Assembly (NCBI RefSeq): GCF_001424875.1
Contig: NZ_LMCT01000024.1
Span: 1,126 to 50,335 of the forward strand
Origin: Kitasatospora sp. Root107
GTDB lineage: Bacteria > Actinomycetota > Actinomycetes > Streptomycetales > Streptomycetaceae
Direction of reading: 5' to 3'
DNA: 49,210 nt
Both the position numbers and the translations under genes were made by a program. The notes under the pieces were generated by a model. The model made no database searches. It saw only the letters and a list, made by a program, of their open reading frames with translations, and had not been told where the DNA came from. Of this stretch, positions 1 to 8,790 are shown in pieces. Every line of letters begins with the position of its first letter. Within the stretch, counting starts at the first letter, position 1.

Positions 1-1641
1 GTTGATGCGTTCGACGGGGAACTCGGGGTCGAGCATGGTGTAGGTGCCGCCGGCCTTGAGGACGGCGAGTACGGCGGTGACGAGCTGGATGGAGCGTTCC
101 AGGTAGATCCCGGCGACGTCGCCACGCTGGAGCCCTGAGGCGATCAGGTGGTGGGCGAGCTGGGTAGAGCGTTCGTTCAACTCGCGGTAGCTCACCCGCT
201 CGTCACCGAAGACCAGCGCCGTCGCGTCCGGAGCACGGGAAGCCTGCTCGGCGAACAGCTCGTGCACCGTCCGCTCCGCCGACACCCGCGAGGGCGCACC
301 GGCCCAGTCCAGCGCCAGCGTCCGCCGCTCCGCCGCCGACAGCAGGTCCAACTGACCCACCGGCAGATCCGGTTCGGTCAGGGCCGCTTCGATCAGCCGG
401 AGCAGCCGGTCCGTCAGCGCGACCACCGACTCCCGGTCGAGCAGGTCGGTGGCGTACTTCATCAGCAGGCTGATGCCCTCGCCCGCCGAGCCCTCGGCCA
501 GCTCCACGATCAGGTCGAACTTGGCCACGTCCAGGTCGATGACCTCGGTCTCGACCGTCAGACCGGGGAAGTCGGCCGCCGCCTCCGGGCTGTTCTGGAG
601 CACCAGCATCACCTGGAACAGCGGGTGCCTGGCCAGGCTGCGGGCCGGGTTGAGCTCCTCCACCAGTCGCTCGAACGGCAGGTCCTGGTGGGCGAACGCC
701 TCCAGGTCGGATTCCCGGACCCGGGCCACCAGCTCCCGGAAGCTGGGCGCTCCCGACAGGTCGGTGCGCAGCACCAGGGTGTTGACGAAGAACCCGACCA
801 GGTCCTCCAGTTCACGGTCCGTCCGCCCCGCCACCGGCGTGCCGAGCGGCACGTCGGTGCTCCCGGTCAGCCGGGACAGCAGCGCGGCCAGCGCGGCCTG
901 CACCACCATGAACAGGGTGGCCTCGCTGCCCCGGGCGAACTCGGCGATCCTGCCGTGCAGTTCGGGGCCGATCCGGGTGGCCAGCACGTCACCGTGGTAC
1001 GAGGGTGAGGCGGGCCTGGCCCGGTCGGTCGGGACGGTCAGCTCCTCCGGCAGCTCGGCCAGCGCCGAGCGCCAGTACGTGAGTTGCTGGAAGAGCAGGC
1101 TCTCCGGGTCGTCGGCCGAGCCGAGCAGCTCCTGCTGCCAGAGCGTGTAGTCGGAGTACTGCACCGGCAGCGGCTCCCACTCCGGTGCCGCCCCGCCGGC
1201 GCTGCGGGCCCGGTAGGCGGTCGCCAGGTCCCGTACCAGCGGGCCCAGCGACCAGCCGTCGGCCGCGATGTGGTGCAGCACCAGCAGCAGCGTGTGATCG
1301 GTCGGCCCGGCCTGGAACAGGTGGGCCCGGAGCGGTAGTTCGGTCGCCAGGTCGAAGCCGTGCGCGGCGGCGGTGCGGACCGCCTCCGGCGTGTGGGCGG
1401 CGACCGACCAGACCGGCGTGGGCTGGTCCAGCACCTGCTGCCAGGGGCTGCCGTCCCGCTCCACGTACACGGTGCGCAGCGCCTCGTGCCGGTCGGTCAG
1501 ATCGGTGACCGCGGCCCGCAGGGCCTCCCGGTCGAGCGGGCCGCGCAGTCGGACGGTGAGTGGGACGTTGTAGGTCGGGCTGGGCCCCTCGACCTGGTTG
1601 AGGAACCAGAGGCGAGCCTGGGCAAAGGACAGCGGAATCAT
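1..1641 (-). CDS. Non-ribosomal peptide synthetase, C domain plus start of A domain (partial)
   Basis: Modular enzyme that activates an amino acid as an adenylate and condenses it into a peptide; only the first 547 residues lie in the window. The start ATG at 1641 has GGGAGG just upstream. It opens directly with a condensation domain (IPLSFAQARLWFL), with the catalytic HHIAADG motif at about residues 123-129. From about residue 460 an adenylation domain begins (VSYRELNERS, then LKAGGTYTMLDPEFPVERI, the A2/A3-like region), and the gene runs off the window edge. The substrate code residues are outside the window, so the amino acid cannot be predicted. A C domain at the very N-terminus means either a later module or an acylating starter. 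The MbtH gene is 64 bases upstream and the putative precursor genes precede it. Confidence 0.95.
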   Translation of the reverse strand, partial: MIPLSFAQARLWFLNQVEGPSPTYNVPLTVRLRGPLDREALRAAVTDLTDRHEALRTVYVERDGSPWQQVLDQPTPVWSVAAHTPEAVRTAAAHGFDLATELPLRAHLFQAGPTDHTLLLVLHHIAADGWSLGPLVRDLATAYRARSAGGAAPEWEPLPVQYSDYTLWQQELLGSADDPESLLFQQLTYWRSALAELPEELTVPTDRARPASPSYHGDVLATRIGPELHGRIAEFARGSEATLFMVVQAALAALLSRLTGSTDVPLGTPVAGRTDRELEDLVGFFVNTLVLRTDLSGAPSFRELVARVRESDLEAFAHQDLPFERLVEELNPARSLARHPLFQVMLVLQNSPEAAADFPGLTVETEVIDLDVAKFDLIVELAEGSAGEGISLLMKYATDLLDRESVVALTDRLLRLIEAALTEPDLPVGQLDLLSAAERRTLALDWAGAPSRVSAERTVHELFAEQASRAPDATALVFGDERVSYRELNERSTQLAHHLIASGLQRGDVAGIYLERSIQLVTAVLAVLKAGGTYTMLDPEFPVERIN

Positions 1642-1705
1642 CGGGCCTCCCGGAGCCAGGGCATTCGACCTCACGCGGTCCCGCCCTCGTGCGGATGAAT
1701 GACGG

Positions 1706-1927
1706 TCAGGAACTCTTGGCGTACGGGCTGCCGGCGATCAGGCTCGCGGGCCGCAGGTCGGTCCAGTTCTCCTCGATGTAGGCCAGGCAGGTGGCCCGGG
1801 GAGAGGCGTCCTGCACGGTGTTCCAGCCAGCCGGGACCTCGATGCCGGCGGGCCACAGGGAGTGCTGGTTCTCGTGGTTGACCAGGACCAGGAACTGTCC
1901 GTCCTCGTTCTCGAAGGGGTTGCTCAT
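1706..1927 (-). CDS. MbtH-like protein (NRPS adenylation-domain chaperone)
   Basis: A 73-residue protein of the MbtH family, which binds NRPS adenylation domains and supports their folding and activity. The family signature is complete: start MSNPFENEDGQF, then NHENQHSLWP, a conserved GW, and CLAYIEENWTDLRP in the C-terminal half. Length is typical (60-75 residues). It lies just upstream of the NRPS gene on the same strand, the usual location, so it most likely serves that adenylation domain. Confidence 0.96.
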   Translation of the reverse strand: MSNPFENEDGQFLVLVNHENQHSLWPAGIEVPAGWNTVQDASPRATCLAYIEENWTDLRPASLIAGSPYAKSS

Positions 1928-2038
1928 CTCGTCCTCCTGGGACTTGTCGAATTCGCTGACGGGGAAAACGCTATGAGCGTTTCCGGGCCGTTCGGGGAAG
2001 TAGTGCAGGGCAGTTGACCGGCAGTTCCGCCGGCCGTC

Positions 2039-3463
2039 TCAGCGCAGCGCGGGGGTGCGCCGGACGGCGCAGGCCTCGGCCAGCCGGAGTGCCACGGGCA
2101 GCAGCCGGTCCAGCGTGGGCGGGCCGAACACCGAGAGGCCGACCGGGAGTTCACGGAAGTGGCCGACCGGAAGCGAGATGTTCGGATAGCCGGCCAACGC
2201 GGCGGGGGTGGAGCTGCCGGGGGTGCCGGGGTCGCCGAGCTCGTAGTCGATGACGGGTGCCGGTTCGTTGGTGGCCGCCAGCACGGCCTGGACGCCGTAC
2301 CGGCGCATGGTGCGGTCGAGCAGCTTCCTGGCCTGTTCGCGCGAGCTCTGCCGGGCCTGCCCGGCCTTGGCCCGTTCCGCCTCGCCGATCAACTGGGCCT
2401 GCTCGAACAGGTCCTGGTCGAAGAGCGAGAGTTCCACCGGGTCGGCCTGGTTGCCCTCGATCAGCTCGGCCAGGGTCTGCGGACAGCCGGGACGGCCGCG
2501 CAGGTACGCCTCCAGGCCGGGCCGGAACTCCGCGTACATCGCCAGCAGCCCGTCCTCGACGGTCTGCCGTTCCAGCGCCAGGTCGATCGGCACCACCGCG
2601 ACCCCGGCCGAACGCAGCGCCTGTACCGCGGAGTCGAGTACGGCATCCACCGCGCCGGGCATCCGGGGCACCCGCCAGAGACCGACCCGGAGCATCGCCC
2701 GGTCGGGCTCGGCGGGGGGCCGCCCGGTCAGCGCCGCCAGCGCGAGGACGGCGTCGCCGAGCCGGGCGGCCAGTACCCCGACGGTGTCCTGGACCGGCGA
2801 GATCGGCACGATGCCGTCCAGCGGCAGCAGCCCGGTCTCGGGTTTCACCCCGACCACCCCGCACAGTCCGGCCGGGCCGACGATCGACCCGTCGGTCTCG
2901 GTGCCGAGCGCCAGCGGCGCCATTCCGGTGGCGACCGCCACCGCCGAGCCGGCCGAGGAACCGCCGGGGCTGCGGTCCAGCCGGTACGGGTTGCGGGTCT
3001 GGCCGCCCGCTCCGGACCAGCCCTCGGTGGCCTGGGTGGAGCGGAAGTTGGACCACTCGGAGAGGTTGGTCTTGCCGAGCACCACCGCGCCCGCCGCCCG
3101 CAGCCGGTTGACGATTCCGGCGTCCCGGCGGGGCGGGTTCCCGGCCAGCAGCCGGGAGCCCGTGCCCGCCAGGCCGGCCGTGTCGATGTTGTCCTTGACC
3201 AGGACCGGGATGCCGTCCAGCGGGCCGCGTTCGGCCCCGGCGGCGTATCTGCGGTCGGCCTGGGCCGCCTGCTCCAGGGCGCTGTCGTCCACCGCTAGGA
3301 CCGCCCGCACCAGCGGGTCGACCAGCTCGATCCGGTCCAGGCAGCGCCGGGTGAGTGACACGCTGGTGAGCCGTCCATCACGCAACTGCTGGTGTAGTTC
3401 CGGTAGTTCGGGGAAGGCCGAGGTGCTGCGATCCAGGTGTTCGGTGTCAGTCAAGGCAGACAC
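2039..3463 (-). CDS. Amidase-signature family hydrolase
   Basis: A 474-residue amidase of the Ser-cisSer-Lys class. K90 lies in VLVKDNIDTAG, the cis-Ser is S169 in SPGGSSAGSA, and the nucleophile S193 lies in TETDGSIVGPA. The 24-residue spacing from S169 to S193 equals that in characterised members such as FAAH, so the enzyme looks active. It starts inside the end of the MFS gene (17-base overlap), so it is cotranscribed with the precursor genes. The family hydrolyses, or sometimes transfers, amide bonds. In this operon it could trim the peptide, release a protecting group or act on a precursor amide; the sequence does not say which. There is no signal peptide, so it should act in the cytoplasm. 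It is not GatA, because no gatB or gatC lies beside it. Confidence 0.9.
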   Translation of the reverse strand: MSALTDTEHLDRSTSAFPELPELHQQLRDGRLTSVSLTRRCLDRIELVDPLVRAVLAVDDSALEQAAQADRRYAAGAERGPLDGIPVLVKDNIDTAGLAGTGSRLLAGNPPRRDAGIVNRLRAAGAVVLGKTNLSEWSNFRSTQATEGWSGAGGQTRNPYRLDRSPGGSSAGSAVAVATGMAPLALGTETDGSIVGPAGLCGVVGVKPETGLLPLDGIVPISPVQDTVGVLAARLGDAVLALAALTGRPPAEPDRAMLRVGLWRVPRMPGAVDAVLDSAVQALRSAGVAVVPIDLALERQTVEDGLLAMYAEFRPGLEAYLRGRPGCPQTLAELIEGNQADPVELSLFDQDLFEQAQLIGEAERAKAGQARQSSREQARKLLDRTMRRYGVQAVLAATNEPAPVIDYELGDPGTPGSSTPAALAGYPNISLPVGHFRELPVGLSVFGPPTLDRLLPVALRLAEACAVRRTPALR

Positions 3464-4706
3464 CCCGCAGGCTCGGGGTGCCGACCACGATCAGGGCGGC
3501 GGCGACCGCGAAGGCGGCGAAGACCGTCATCGCGGTGGTGAAGCCGAGCAGCGTCACCATGGTGCCGACCGCCACGTTGGCCAGCGGGGCGCAGGCGAAG
3601 ATGGCCAGCGAGAGCACCGACATCACCCGGCCGCGCATCGCGGGCTCGGTCCAGCGCTGTGCCATCGACACCAGCACCAGGCCGAACTGACCGGTCACCA
3701 GGCCGAGTACGCCGTACAGCAGCATGCCGAGCGGGAGCGAGTCGATGAAGGCCATCGCGGTCAGGCAGACCGCCGAGGCGGAGACCCCGAGGGTCAGCAC
3801 CAGCCCGCCGCGCCGGCCGGGCGGCCAGGCCATGGTGACCACCGAGCTGGCCACCGCGCCGACCGTGTAGCCGGTGAGCAGCAGGCCCGCTCCGGTGGCG
3901 CCCGCCTCGAGGCGGTTGGAGAGCAGCACCAGGCCGATGTTGACCGGCGGGGCGCAGGCCAGCTCGGTCAGCGCGATCACCAGGATCACCAGCCGGATCC
4001 GGCGCTCCTTGCCCAGGTAGCGCAGCCCGTCCAGGAGCATCTCCTTGAACGGCGGCTTCTCCCCGGTGGGGGCGACGGGGGCGACCGGCTCCCGGGTGTA
4101 CCGCACCCGGGAGGAGGCGAAGGCGGAGAGCAGGAAGCTGGCCGCGTTGGCGACGGCCACCAGCGGGACGCCGCCGAGGGCGATCAGCCAGGCGCCGATC
4201 GGGCCGCCGGCCGCCTGTCCGCCGCGGATGCCGAAGACGAACAGCGCGTTGCCGCGGACCAGGTCCTTGTCGGCCAGGATGAGCGGCTTCACCGAGCCCG
4301 AGGCGGGGATGAAGAAGGCGCTGATGAAGGCGAGCAGCAGCGCGGCGCCGAGCAGGATCGGTACCGACGGCGTGCTCAGGCCGACCGCCAGCGCGGCGCC
4401 CAGCATCACCACGCCGCGCAGCAGGTCGGTGATCACCATCACCCGGCGCGGTCCGCTGCGGTCGGCGATCACGCCGCCGCCGAGCAGTCCGATCAGCCGG
4501 GGCAGGCTGGCCAGCATCAGCACGGTGCCGGTCATCGCCGGGCTGACGTCCCGGATCAGGGTCCAGGTCAGTGCCACGTACCAGGCGGAGTCGCCGAGTT
4601 GGGACAGGCTCATCGCCCCGGTGAAGGACAGGTAGTTCAGGCCGAGCGGCCCGTCGGCGCGCTTGGGCACCGGTTCGTTCTCGGTGCGGGGCAGGGTGTC
4701 AGCCAT
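3447..4706 (-). CDS. MFS transporter, probable peptide exporter
   Basis: A 419-residue major facilitator with about 12 hydrophobic segments and the loop 2-3 signature GGGVIADRSGPRRVM (about residues 75-90). The overall shape resembles the MFS_3 / enterobactin-exporter type of drug-efflux proteins. The start overlaps the stop of the FMN-enzyme gene by 8 bases and its end overlaps the amidase start by 17, so it belongs to the operon. The likely role is export of the cluster's product, giving self-resistance. The substrate is inferred from context only. Confidence 0.9.
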   Translation of the reverse strand: MADTLPRTENEPVPKRADGPLGLNYLSFTGAMSLSQLGDSAWYVALTWTLIRDVSPAMTGTVLMLASLPRLIGLLGGGVIADRSGPRRVMVITDLLRGVVMLGAALAVGLSTPSVPILLGAALLLAFISAFFIPASGSVKPLILADKDLVRGNALFVFGIRGGQAAGGPIGAWLIALGGVPLVAVANAASFLLSAFASSRVRYTREPVAPVAPTGEKPPFKEMLLDGLRYLGKERRIRLVILVIALTELACAPPVNIGLVLLSNRLEAGATGAGLLLTGYTVGAVASSVVTMAWPPGRRGGLVLTLGVSASAVCLTAMAFIDSLPLGMLLYGVLGLVTGQFGLVLVSMAQRWTEPAMRGRVMSVLSLAIFACAPLANVAVGTMVTLLGFTTAMTVFAAFAVAAALIVVGTPSLRGVCLD

Positions 4707-5985
4707 GGCGGAGTACCTCCGGGATTCGGTGGGCCGGGGCCGCGGCCAACGGCGCGGGGGTCGGCCAGACGTCCTCGGGACCGAGGGCGGCGGGGGCGTA
4801 CTTGCCGAGCGAGCTGATCAGCAGCCGCAGTTCGAGGGCCAGGCACTCCACCAGCCTGGTCAGGCCTGCCTCCGGGTCCTCGTCGGTGGCCAGCAGGGCG
4901 GCCCGGCCGAGACCGGCGGCGGTGGCGCCCAGGGCCAGGCTCTTCACCACCCGGCTGCCCTCCCAGAACCGTCCCGAGGTCAGCAGGCAGTCGGCCCGGG
5001 GGCCGATCCGGGCCAGGCACTCGCCGAGCGGCAGCCCGGAGTGCGCGATGGTGGCGACCGGCGCCCAGCCGGTGCCGCCCTCGGCGCCGTCCACGGTGAC
5101 CGAGTCGGCGCCGGCGGTCCAGGCGATGTCGGCGGCGAGCGCCACGTCGCGGCCGGGGTGCAGCTTCACCCAGACCTTCACCCGGGGGTAGTTGTTGCGC
5201 ATCAGCCGGATCTGCTGACGCAGGATCTCCTCGGTGAAGGTGCCAGGGCTGCTGCACCGCAGCACCCGGTCGGCGTCCGGGCCGAACACCTCGTCCAGCG
5301 CGAACTGTTCGTCCACTCGGGCGGCGGCGGTCCGGTCCAGTACGGTCATCCCGCCCAGGCCCGGCTTGGCGCCCTGACCCACCTTCAGCTCGAAGGCCAG
5401 CCGTCCGCTGTCCAGCAGCGGCTGGGCGGCCGGGTCGCTGTAGACCAGGTTCCACACCTCGGCGTCGGCGTCCTCGGTGCTCTGCTGCACCGCCACCCCG
5501 CCCAGCCCGTCCGGGAGTTCGTCCAGGTAGGCGGCGATCCGGCCGAGCGCGGTACGCCGGGTCTGCTCGCCGCCCCGGCCGTAGCCGCTCATCGGCACGA
5601 TGTTCTCGCCGATCACCATCGGGATGCCCAGCCGCCCGGCCTGCCGACTGGCGGCCAGCACCTGGCCGGTGCCGGCCGCTCGGGTGGAGCCGAAGGCGGA
5701 GAGGTAGAGCGGCAGGGTGGACCGCAGGCCACCGATCACGGTCTCCAGCGCGACGTCGGTGTGCAGCGGCTCGCGGCCCAGCTCGATCAGCTTCTCCAAC
5801 CGCTGCGGCATGAACACCGGTGGGGTGATCCGCAGTTGGTCCAACGGGTCGTCCGAGTGGGTGGGATCGGCGCCGAACAGGGTGTGGCCGTAGTGGGCAT
5901 CGGCCGGGAAGGCGGCGGCCGCCCCGAGCCTGGCCCGCTCGCGGACCGCCCGCTCCGGGAAGCCTCTGCTGCTCAGGCCGGTCAC
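4699..5985 (-). CDS. Stand-alone FMN domain of the glutamate-synthase type
   Basis: A 428-residue protein from the GTG at 5985, which overlaps the previous stop as GTGA; the open frame extends further upstream only inside that gene. It matches the FMN-binding synthase domain of GltB: ELKVGQGAKPGLGG (about residues 205-220) and VDGAEGGTGWAPVATIAHSG, both parts of the flavin/2-oxoglutarate barrel. There is no N-terminal glutaminase domain and no cysteine cluster for the 3Fe-4S centre, so it cannot be an ordinary glutamate synthase. It probably catalyses a flavin-dependent redox or imine step on an amino-acid-like substrate made by the neighbouring glutamate mutase. The exact reaction is unknown. 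Remote alpha-hydroxy-acid-oxidase-like chemistry is an alternative. Confidence 0.85.
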   Translation of the reverse strand: MTGLSSRGFPERAVRERARLGAAAAFPADAHYGHTLFGADPTHSDDPLDQLRITPPVFMPQRLEKLIELGREPLHTDVALETVIGGLRSTLPLYLSAFGSTRAAGTGQVLAASRQAGRLGIPMVIGENIVPMSGYGRGGEQTRRTALGRIAAYLDELPDGLGGVAVQQSTEDADAEVWNLVYSDPAAQPLLDSGRLAFELKVGQGAKPGLGGMTVLDRTAAARVDEQFALDEVFGPDADRVLRCSSPGTFTEEILRQQIRLMRNNYPRVKVWVKLHPGRDVALAADIAWTAGADSVTVDGAEGGTGWAPVATIAHSGLPLGECLARIGPRADCLLTSGRFWEGSRVVKSLALGATAAGLGRAALLATDEDPEAGLTRLVECLALELRLLISSLGKYAPAALGPEDVWPTPAPLAAAPAHRIPEVLRHG

Positions 5986-6998
5986 GGCGACACCACCCCG
6001 GGCAGCTTGGGGAAGGCATTGGCCTGCCAGGCAGAGTCCAGACCGGCCAGGTAGCGGGTGAACCGCTCGACCCCGATGCCGAAGCCCGCGCTGGCCGGGA
6101 TGCCCTCGCGGACCAGCTTGAGGTACCAGCCGTACTTGGCCGGGTTCTCGCCGGTCTCCCGCATCCGGGTGACGATCCGGGCGTAGTCGTACTCGCGCTC
6201 GCTGCCGCTGCACAGCTCGCCGTAGCCCTCGGGCGCCAGCAGGTCGAAGTTCCGCAGCACGCCCGGGTCCTGGGCGCTCTCCCGGTCGTAGAAGCCGCGC
6301 GAGCCCTTCGGGTAGTCGGTGACGAAGAACGGCTGGGCGGCCCGGCCGGAGAGCAGCGCCTCGCCCTCCCAGTCGATCTCGGCGTCCGGGTTCTGCGGGT
6401 GGCCGAGGCCGATCAGCTCGGCCACCGCCTCGGCATGGGTACGGCGGCCGAAGGCCTGGTTCAGCAGGGCGGTGAAGACCGAGGTGTCCCGGCCCAGCGC
6501 CGCGAACTCCTCGGGCAGGTCGGTGACCACCCGGGAGACGATGTGCCGGACCAACTCCTCCAGCACAGCGGTGATCTGGTCCCGGGAGGCCCCGGCCATC
6601 TCCACGTCGATCTGGTGGAACTCGGCCAGGTGGCGGCTGGTGTTGGCGGTCTCCAGCGGCTCCAGGCGGACGTTCGGGGCGATGCAGAAGATCTTCGGGA
6701 AGGCCAGCAGCGAAGCCTGCTTGTAGAGGATCGCACTGGTCATCAGCTTGTACTTGTGGCCGTAGAAGTCGACGTCCACCTGCTTGGAGCCGCGCCCGCC
6801 CGGGTCGGTGACCGGGCCGATGATCGGCGGCAGCATCTCGGCGAACCCGGCGCCGGTCAGGTACTCGCGGGCCGCCGCCAGCATGTGCTGCTGGAGCCGG
6901 AGCACGGTGCGGGTGGTCGGCGAGGTGAGGTGCTGCCGGGGGTCGGCCGGCGGGAGCAGCAGCCCCCGGGTGGTCGGGGCGTCGGCGGTGGTGGTCAT
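5982..6998 (-). CDS. AsnRS-like class II synthetase core, possible amide ligase
   Basis: A 338-residue class II aminoacyl-tRNA-synthetase catalytic core of the Asp/Asn branch. Motif 2 spans about residues 104-135 (FCIAPNVRLEPLETANT followed by RHLAEFHQIDVEM) and motif 3 is GIGVERFTRYL near residue 307. The N-terminal OB-fold anticodon-binding domain of true AsnRS is missing. This matches the archaeal asparagine-synthetase-related type, which adenylates aspartate and transfers ammonia. Coupled by ATGA and GTGA overlaps to glutamate mutase and the FMN enzyme, it may adenylate 3-methylaspartate and form 3-methylasparagine or another amide. That substrate is inference. A tRNA-dependent role looks unlikely without the anticodon domain. 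Confidence 0.88.
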   Translation of the reverse strand: MTTTADAPTTRGLLLPPADPRQHLTSPTTRTVLRLQQHMLAAAREYLTGAGFAEMLPPIIGPVTDPGGRGSKQVDVDFYGHKYKLMTSAILYKQASLLAFPKIFCIAPNVRLEPLETANTSRHLAEFHQIDVEMAGASRDQITAVLEELVRHIVSRVVTDLPEEFAALGRDTSVFTALLNQAFGRRTHAEAVAELIGLGHPQNPDAEIDWEGEALLSGRAAQPFFVTDYPKGSRGFYDRESAQDPGVLRNFDLLAPEGYGELCSGSEREYDYARIVTRMRETGENPAKYGWYLKLVREGIPASAGFGIGVERFTRYLAGLDSAWQANAFPKLPGVVSP

Positions 6999-8305
6999 CG
7001 GGCGTACTCCTTCTGCGGGGCGGGGGAGGTGAGTTGGCGAAGGCCCGCGGTCTCGACCGCGAGCCGGTCGAACCGCTGCTGGACGTAGGAGAGCGAGCCG
7101 AGCAGGCCGGCCGAGGTCATCCGGCCGACGCCGCGCCCGGTGCCGCGCACCGGCATCGCGCCGGTGTCGGACCAGTGCAGCCGCCCGGCCGAGTCGAGAT
7201 AGCTGCGGGCCTGGCCGGCGTTGTCGGGGTGCAGGCAGTACGGGACGTCCAGCACCCCGAGCGCGAACGCCTTGGTGAGCGCCCGGCCGAGATCCTGGTC
7301 CAGGTCGAGCACGGCCTGCACCAGGCCCAGGGCCTCCTGGTGGATGCCGGTGTCCTGGACGCTCGCGGTGGGCCGGACCTGCTCGGAGGCGCGGGCGGCG
7401 GCCTCCAGGGCGGTGACGTTCTCGGCGATGGTGGGAATCCGGTGCGCCTCGGCGGAGGTCTTCACGATCAGCCGGGCCGCGCCGGTGCGCACCGCGAGCC
7501 TGGCCGCCTCCTGGAGCAGCAGCCGGGCGCCGCCCGGGGTGCGCGGGTAGACGCCCATGTAGGCGTAGATGACGAGGTGCCAGTCCAGGTCGCCGAGCAG
7601 GGCGGCGGCGATCCGGCCGAGGGCGGTGACCGCCTCCTCGTCCTGCTCCGGGTGGGTCTGCTGGGCGTAGCTGAGCGAGACGCTGCGCAGCCCGTGCTGA
7701 CGGAAGAACAGCGCTTCCAGCACGCTGATCGCCACCAGCAGCCCGGGCGGGGCGAGTTGGCCCATCATGCAGCCGCCGAAGGTCTCCAGGTGCGGCTCGG
7801 CGCCGTGCTCGCGCAGCCGGGCCAGGATGGCGCAGCTGGCCTCCCAGTTGGCCACCGACTGCTCGATCGGGGTCCGGCTGTAGGGCAGGCAGTAGGAGAT
7901 CGGCCCGCCCTCACTGGCCGTCAGACCGGCGGCCACCACCGCCTCCAGGATGTCCTGCGGCGCGGCCGAGCCGTGCCGGACCTGGACCGGGAAGCCGGTA
8001 CCGGCGATCCCGTCGGTGACGGCCCGGGTGGTGGCGGTGCTGTACGCCACGATCGGGTAGCCGTTCAGGGGTACGCCCTCGGCCAGCGCTCGGCGGGCCG
8101 CCTCGTGGTCGCCGACCCGGGTGTAGCTGTCCAGCGTGATGGTGCCGACGGTGCTGGCGTCGGCCCGCCGGGTGGCCAGCAGGCCCTCGCGCATCAGGTA
8201 CGGGTCGCTCATCCCCATCCGGGGCTGCACCACCAGGTGGCCGGAGCGGCGGGCGGCCTGCACGAAGCCGCCGAACGATCCTGCGGGCAGCACGGGCGGG
8301 GTCAT
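6995..8305 (-). CDS. glmE: Glutamate (methylaspartate) mutase large subunit
   Basis: A 436-residue TIM-barrel subunit of adenosylcobalamin-dependent glutamate mutase, which interconverts L-glutamate and (2S,3S)-3-methylaspartate. It shows the substrate-binding segment TGFPVQVRHG (residues 103-112; the RHG arginine binds a substrate carboxylate in this family) and SEGGPISYCLPYSRTPIEQS. The C-terminal part contains DVPYCLHPDNAGQARSYLD. It is close to the length of characterised large subunits (about 420-480). The ATGA overlap with the small-subunit gene upstream supports a two-component enzyme. In secondary metabolism such pairs supply 3-methylaspartate to NRPS or PKS lines (friulimicin and vicenistatin types), the likely role here. 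Confidence 0.93.
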   Translation of the reverse strand: MTPPVLPAGSFGGFVQAARRSGHLVVQPRMGMSDPYLMREGLLATRRADASTVGTITLDSYTRVGDHEAARRALAEGVPLNGYPIVAYSTATTRAVTDGIAGTGFPVQVRHGSAAPQDILEAVVAAGLTASEGGPISYCLPYSRTPIEQSVANWEASCAILARLREHGAEPHLETFGGCMMGQLAPPGLLVAISVLEALFFRQHGLRSVSLSYAQQTHPEQDEEAVTALGRIAAALLGDLDWHLVIYAYMGVYPRTPGGARLLLQEAARLAVRTGAARLIVKTSAEAHRIPTIAENVTALEAAARASEQVRPTASVQDTGIHQEALGLVQAVLDLDQDLGRALTKAFALGVLDVPYCLHPDNAGQARSYLDSAGRLHWSDTGAMPVRGTGRGVGRMTSAGLLGSLSYVQQRFDRLAVETAGLRQLTSPAPQKEYAR

Positions 8306-8790
8306 CGGAGACCCCCGGCGGGCAGGGCCCGGCGGGCGGCCGGCAGTGCCCGGACGAATTCGTGGAAGCCGACGATGCCCGCGCTGTCCTCGAACACCGC
8401 GTCGAAGCCGGCGTTCACCAACTCACCGACGTGCGACCCCTGTTCGGCGCCGGAGATGCCGAGCTTGCCGCCGATCACGATCGGGGTGGTGCGCAGCTCG
8501 GCGCAGTCCCTGAGCTGCCCGATCACCCGGCGCCCGTCGTTCAGGCCGTGGCCGTTGACGGTGGAGAGGACGATCAGGTCGGGGCGGCGGGTCCGGCACT
8601 CGTCGACCATCAGCTGGTCCGGCACGCAGGAGCCGAGGTTGGTCACCCGGTGGCCGAGCTCCTCCAGCAGCAGCTGAAGGTAGATCAGGTTCCAGGTGTG
8701 CGCGTCGGAGGCCACGCTGGTGACCACGACGTCCAGGCCTTGGGCGCCCGGCCCGAGGGCGGGTGGGCAGGGGTGATTGTCCAGCTCCAT
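8302..8790 (-). CDS. glmS: Glutamate mutase small (B12-binding) subunit
   Basis: A 162-residue cobalamin-binding Rossmann-like protein. Residues 28-34 read SDAHTWN; H31 is the expected base-off cobalt ligand, but the last position of the classical DxHxxG motif is Asn rather than Gly. LSTVNGHG (about 75-82) and IGGKLGI (107-113) match the second and third B12-contact loops. It is slightly longer than GlmS of clostridia (about 137). It is the first structural gene of the operon, preceded by a 250-bp untranslated stretch after the regulator gene. It should form the sigma-type subunit of the mutase with the next gene. The symbol here means the mutase subunit, not glucosamine-6-phosphate synthase. 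Confidence 0.92.
   Translation of the reverse strand: MELDNHPCPPALGPGAQGLDVVVTSVASDAHTWNLIYLQLLLEELGHRVTNLGSCVPDQLMVDECRTRRPDLIVLSTVNGHGLNDGRRVIGQLRDCAELRTTPIVIGGKLGISGAEQGSHVGELVNAGFDAVFEDSAGIVGFHEFVRALPAARRALPAGGLR

Noticed and set aside
2250..4817. 855-residue plus-strand ORF
   Set aside because: It is the antisense of the amidase and MFS genes; the translation is Arg/Ser/Pro-rich with no domain, typical of GC-rich shadows.
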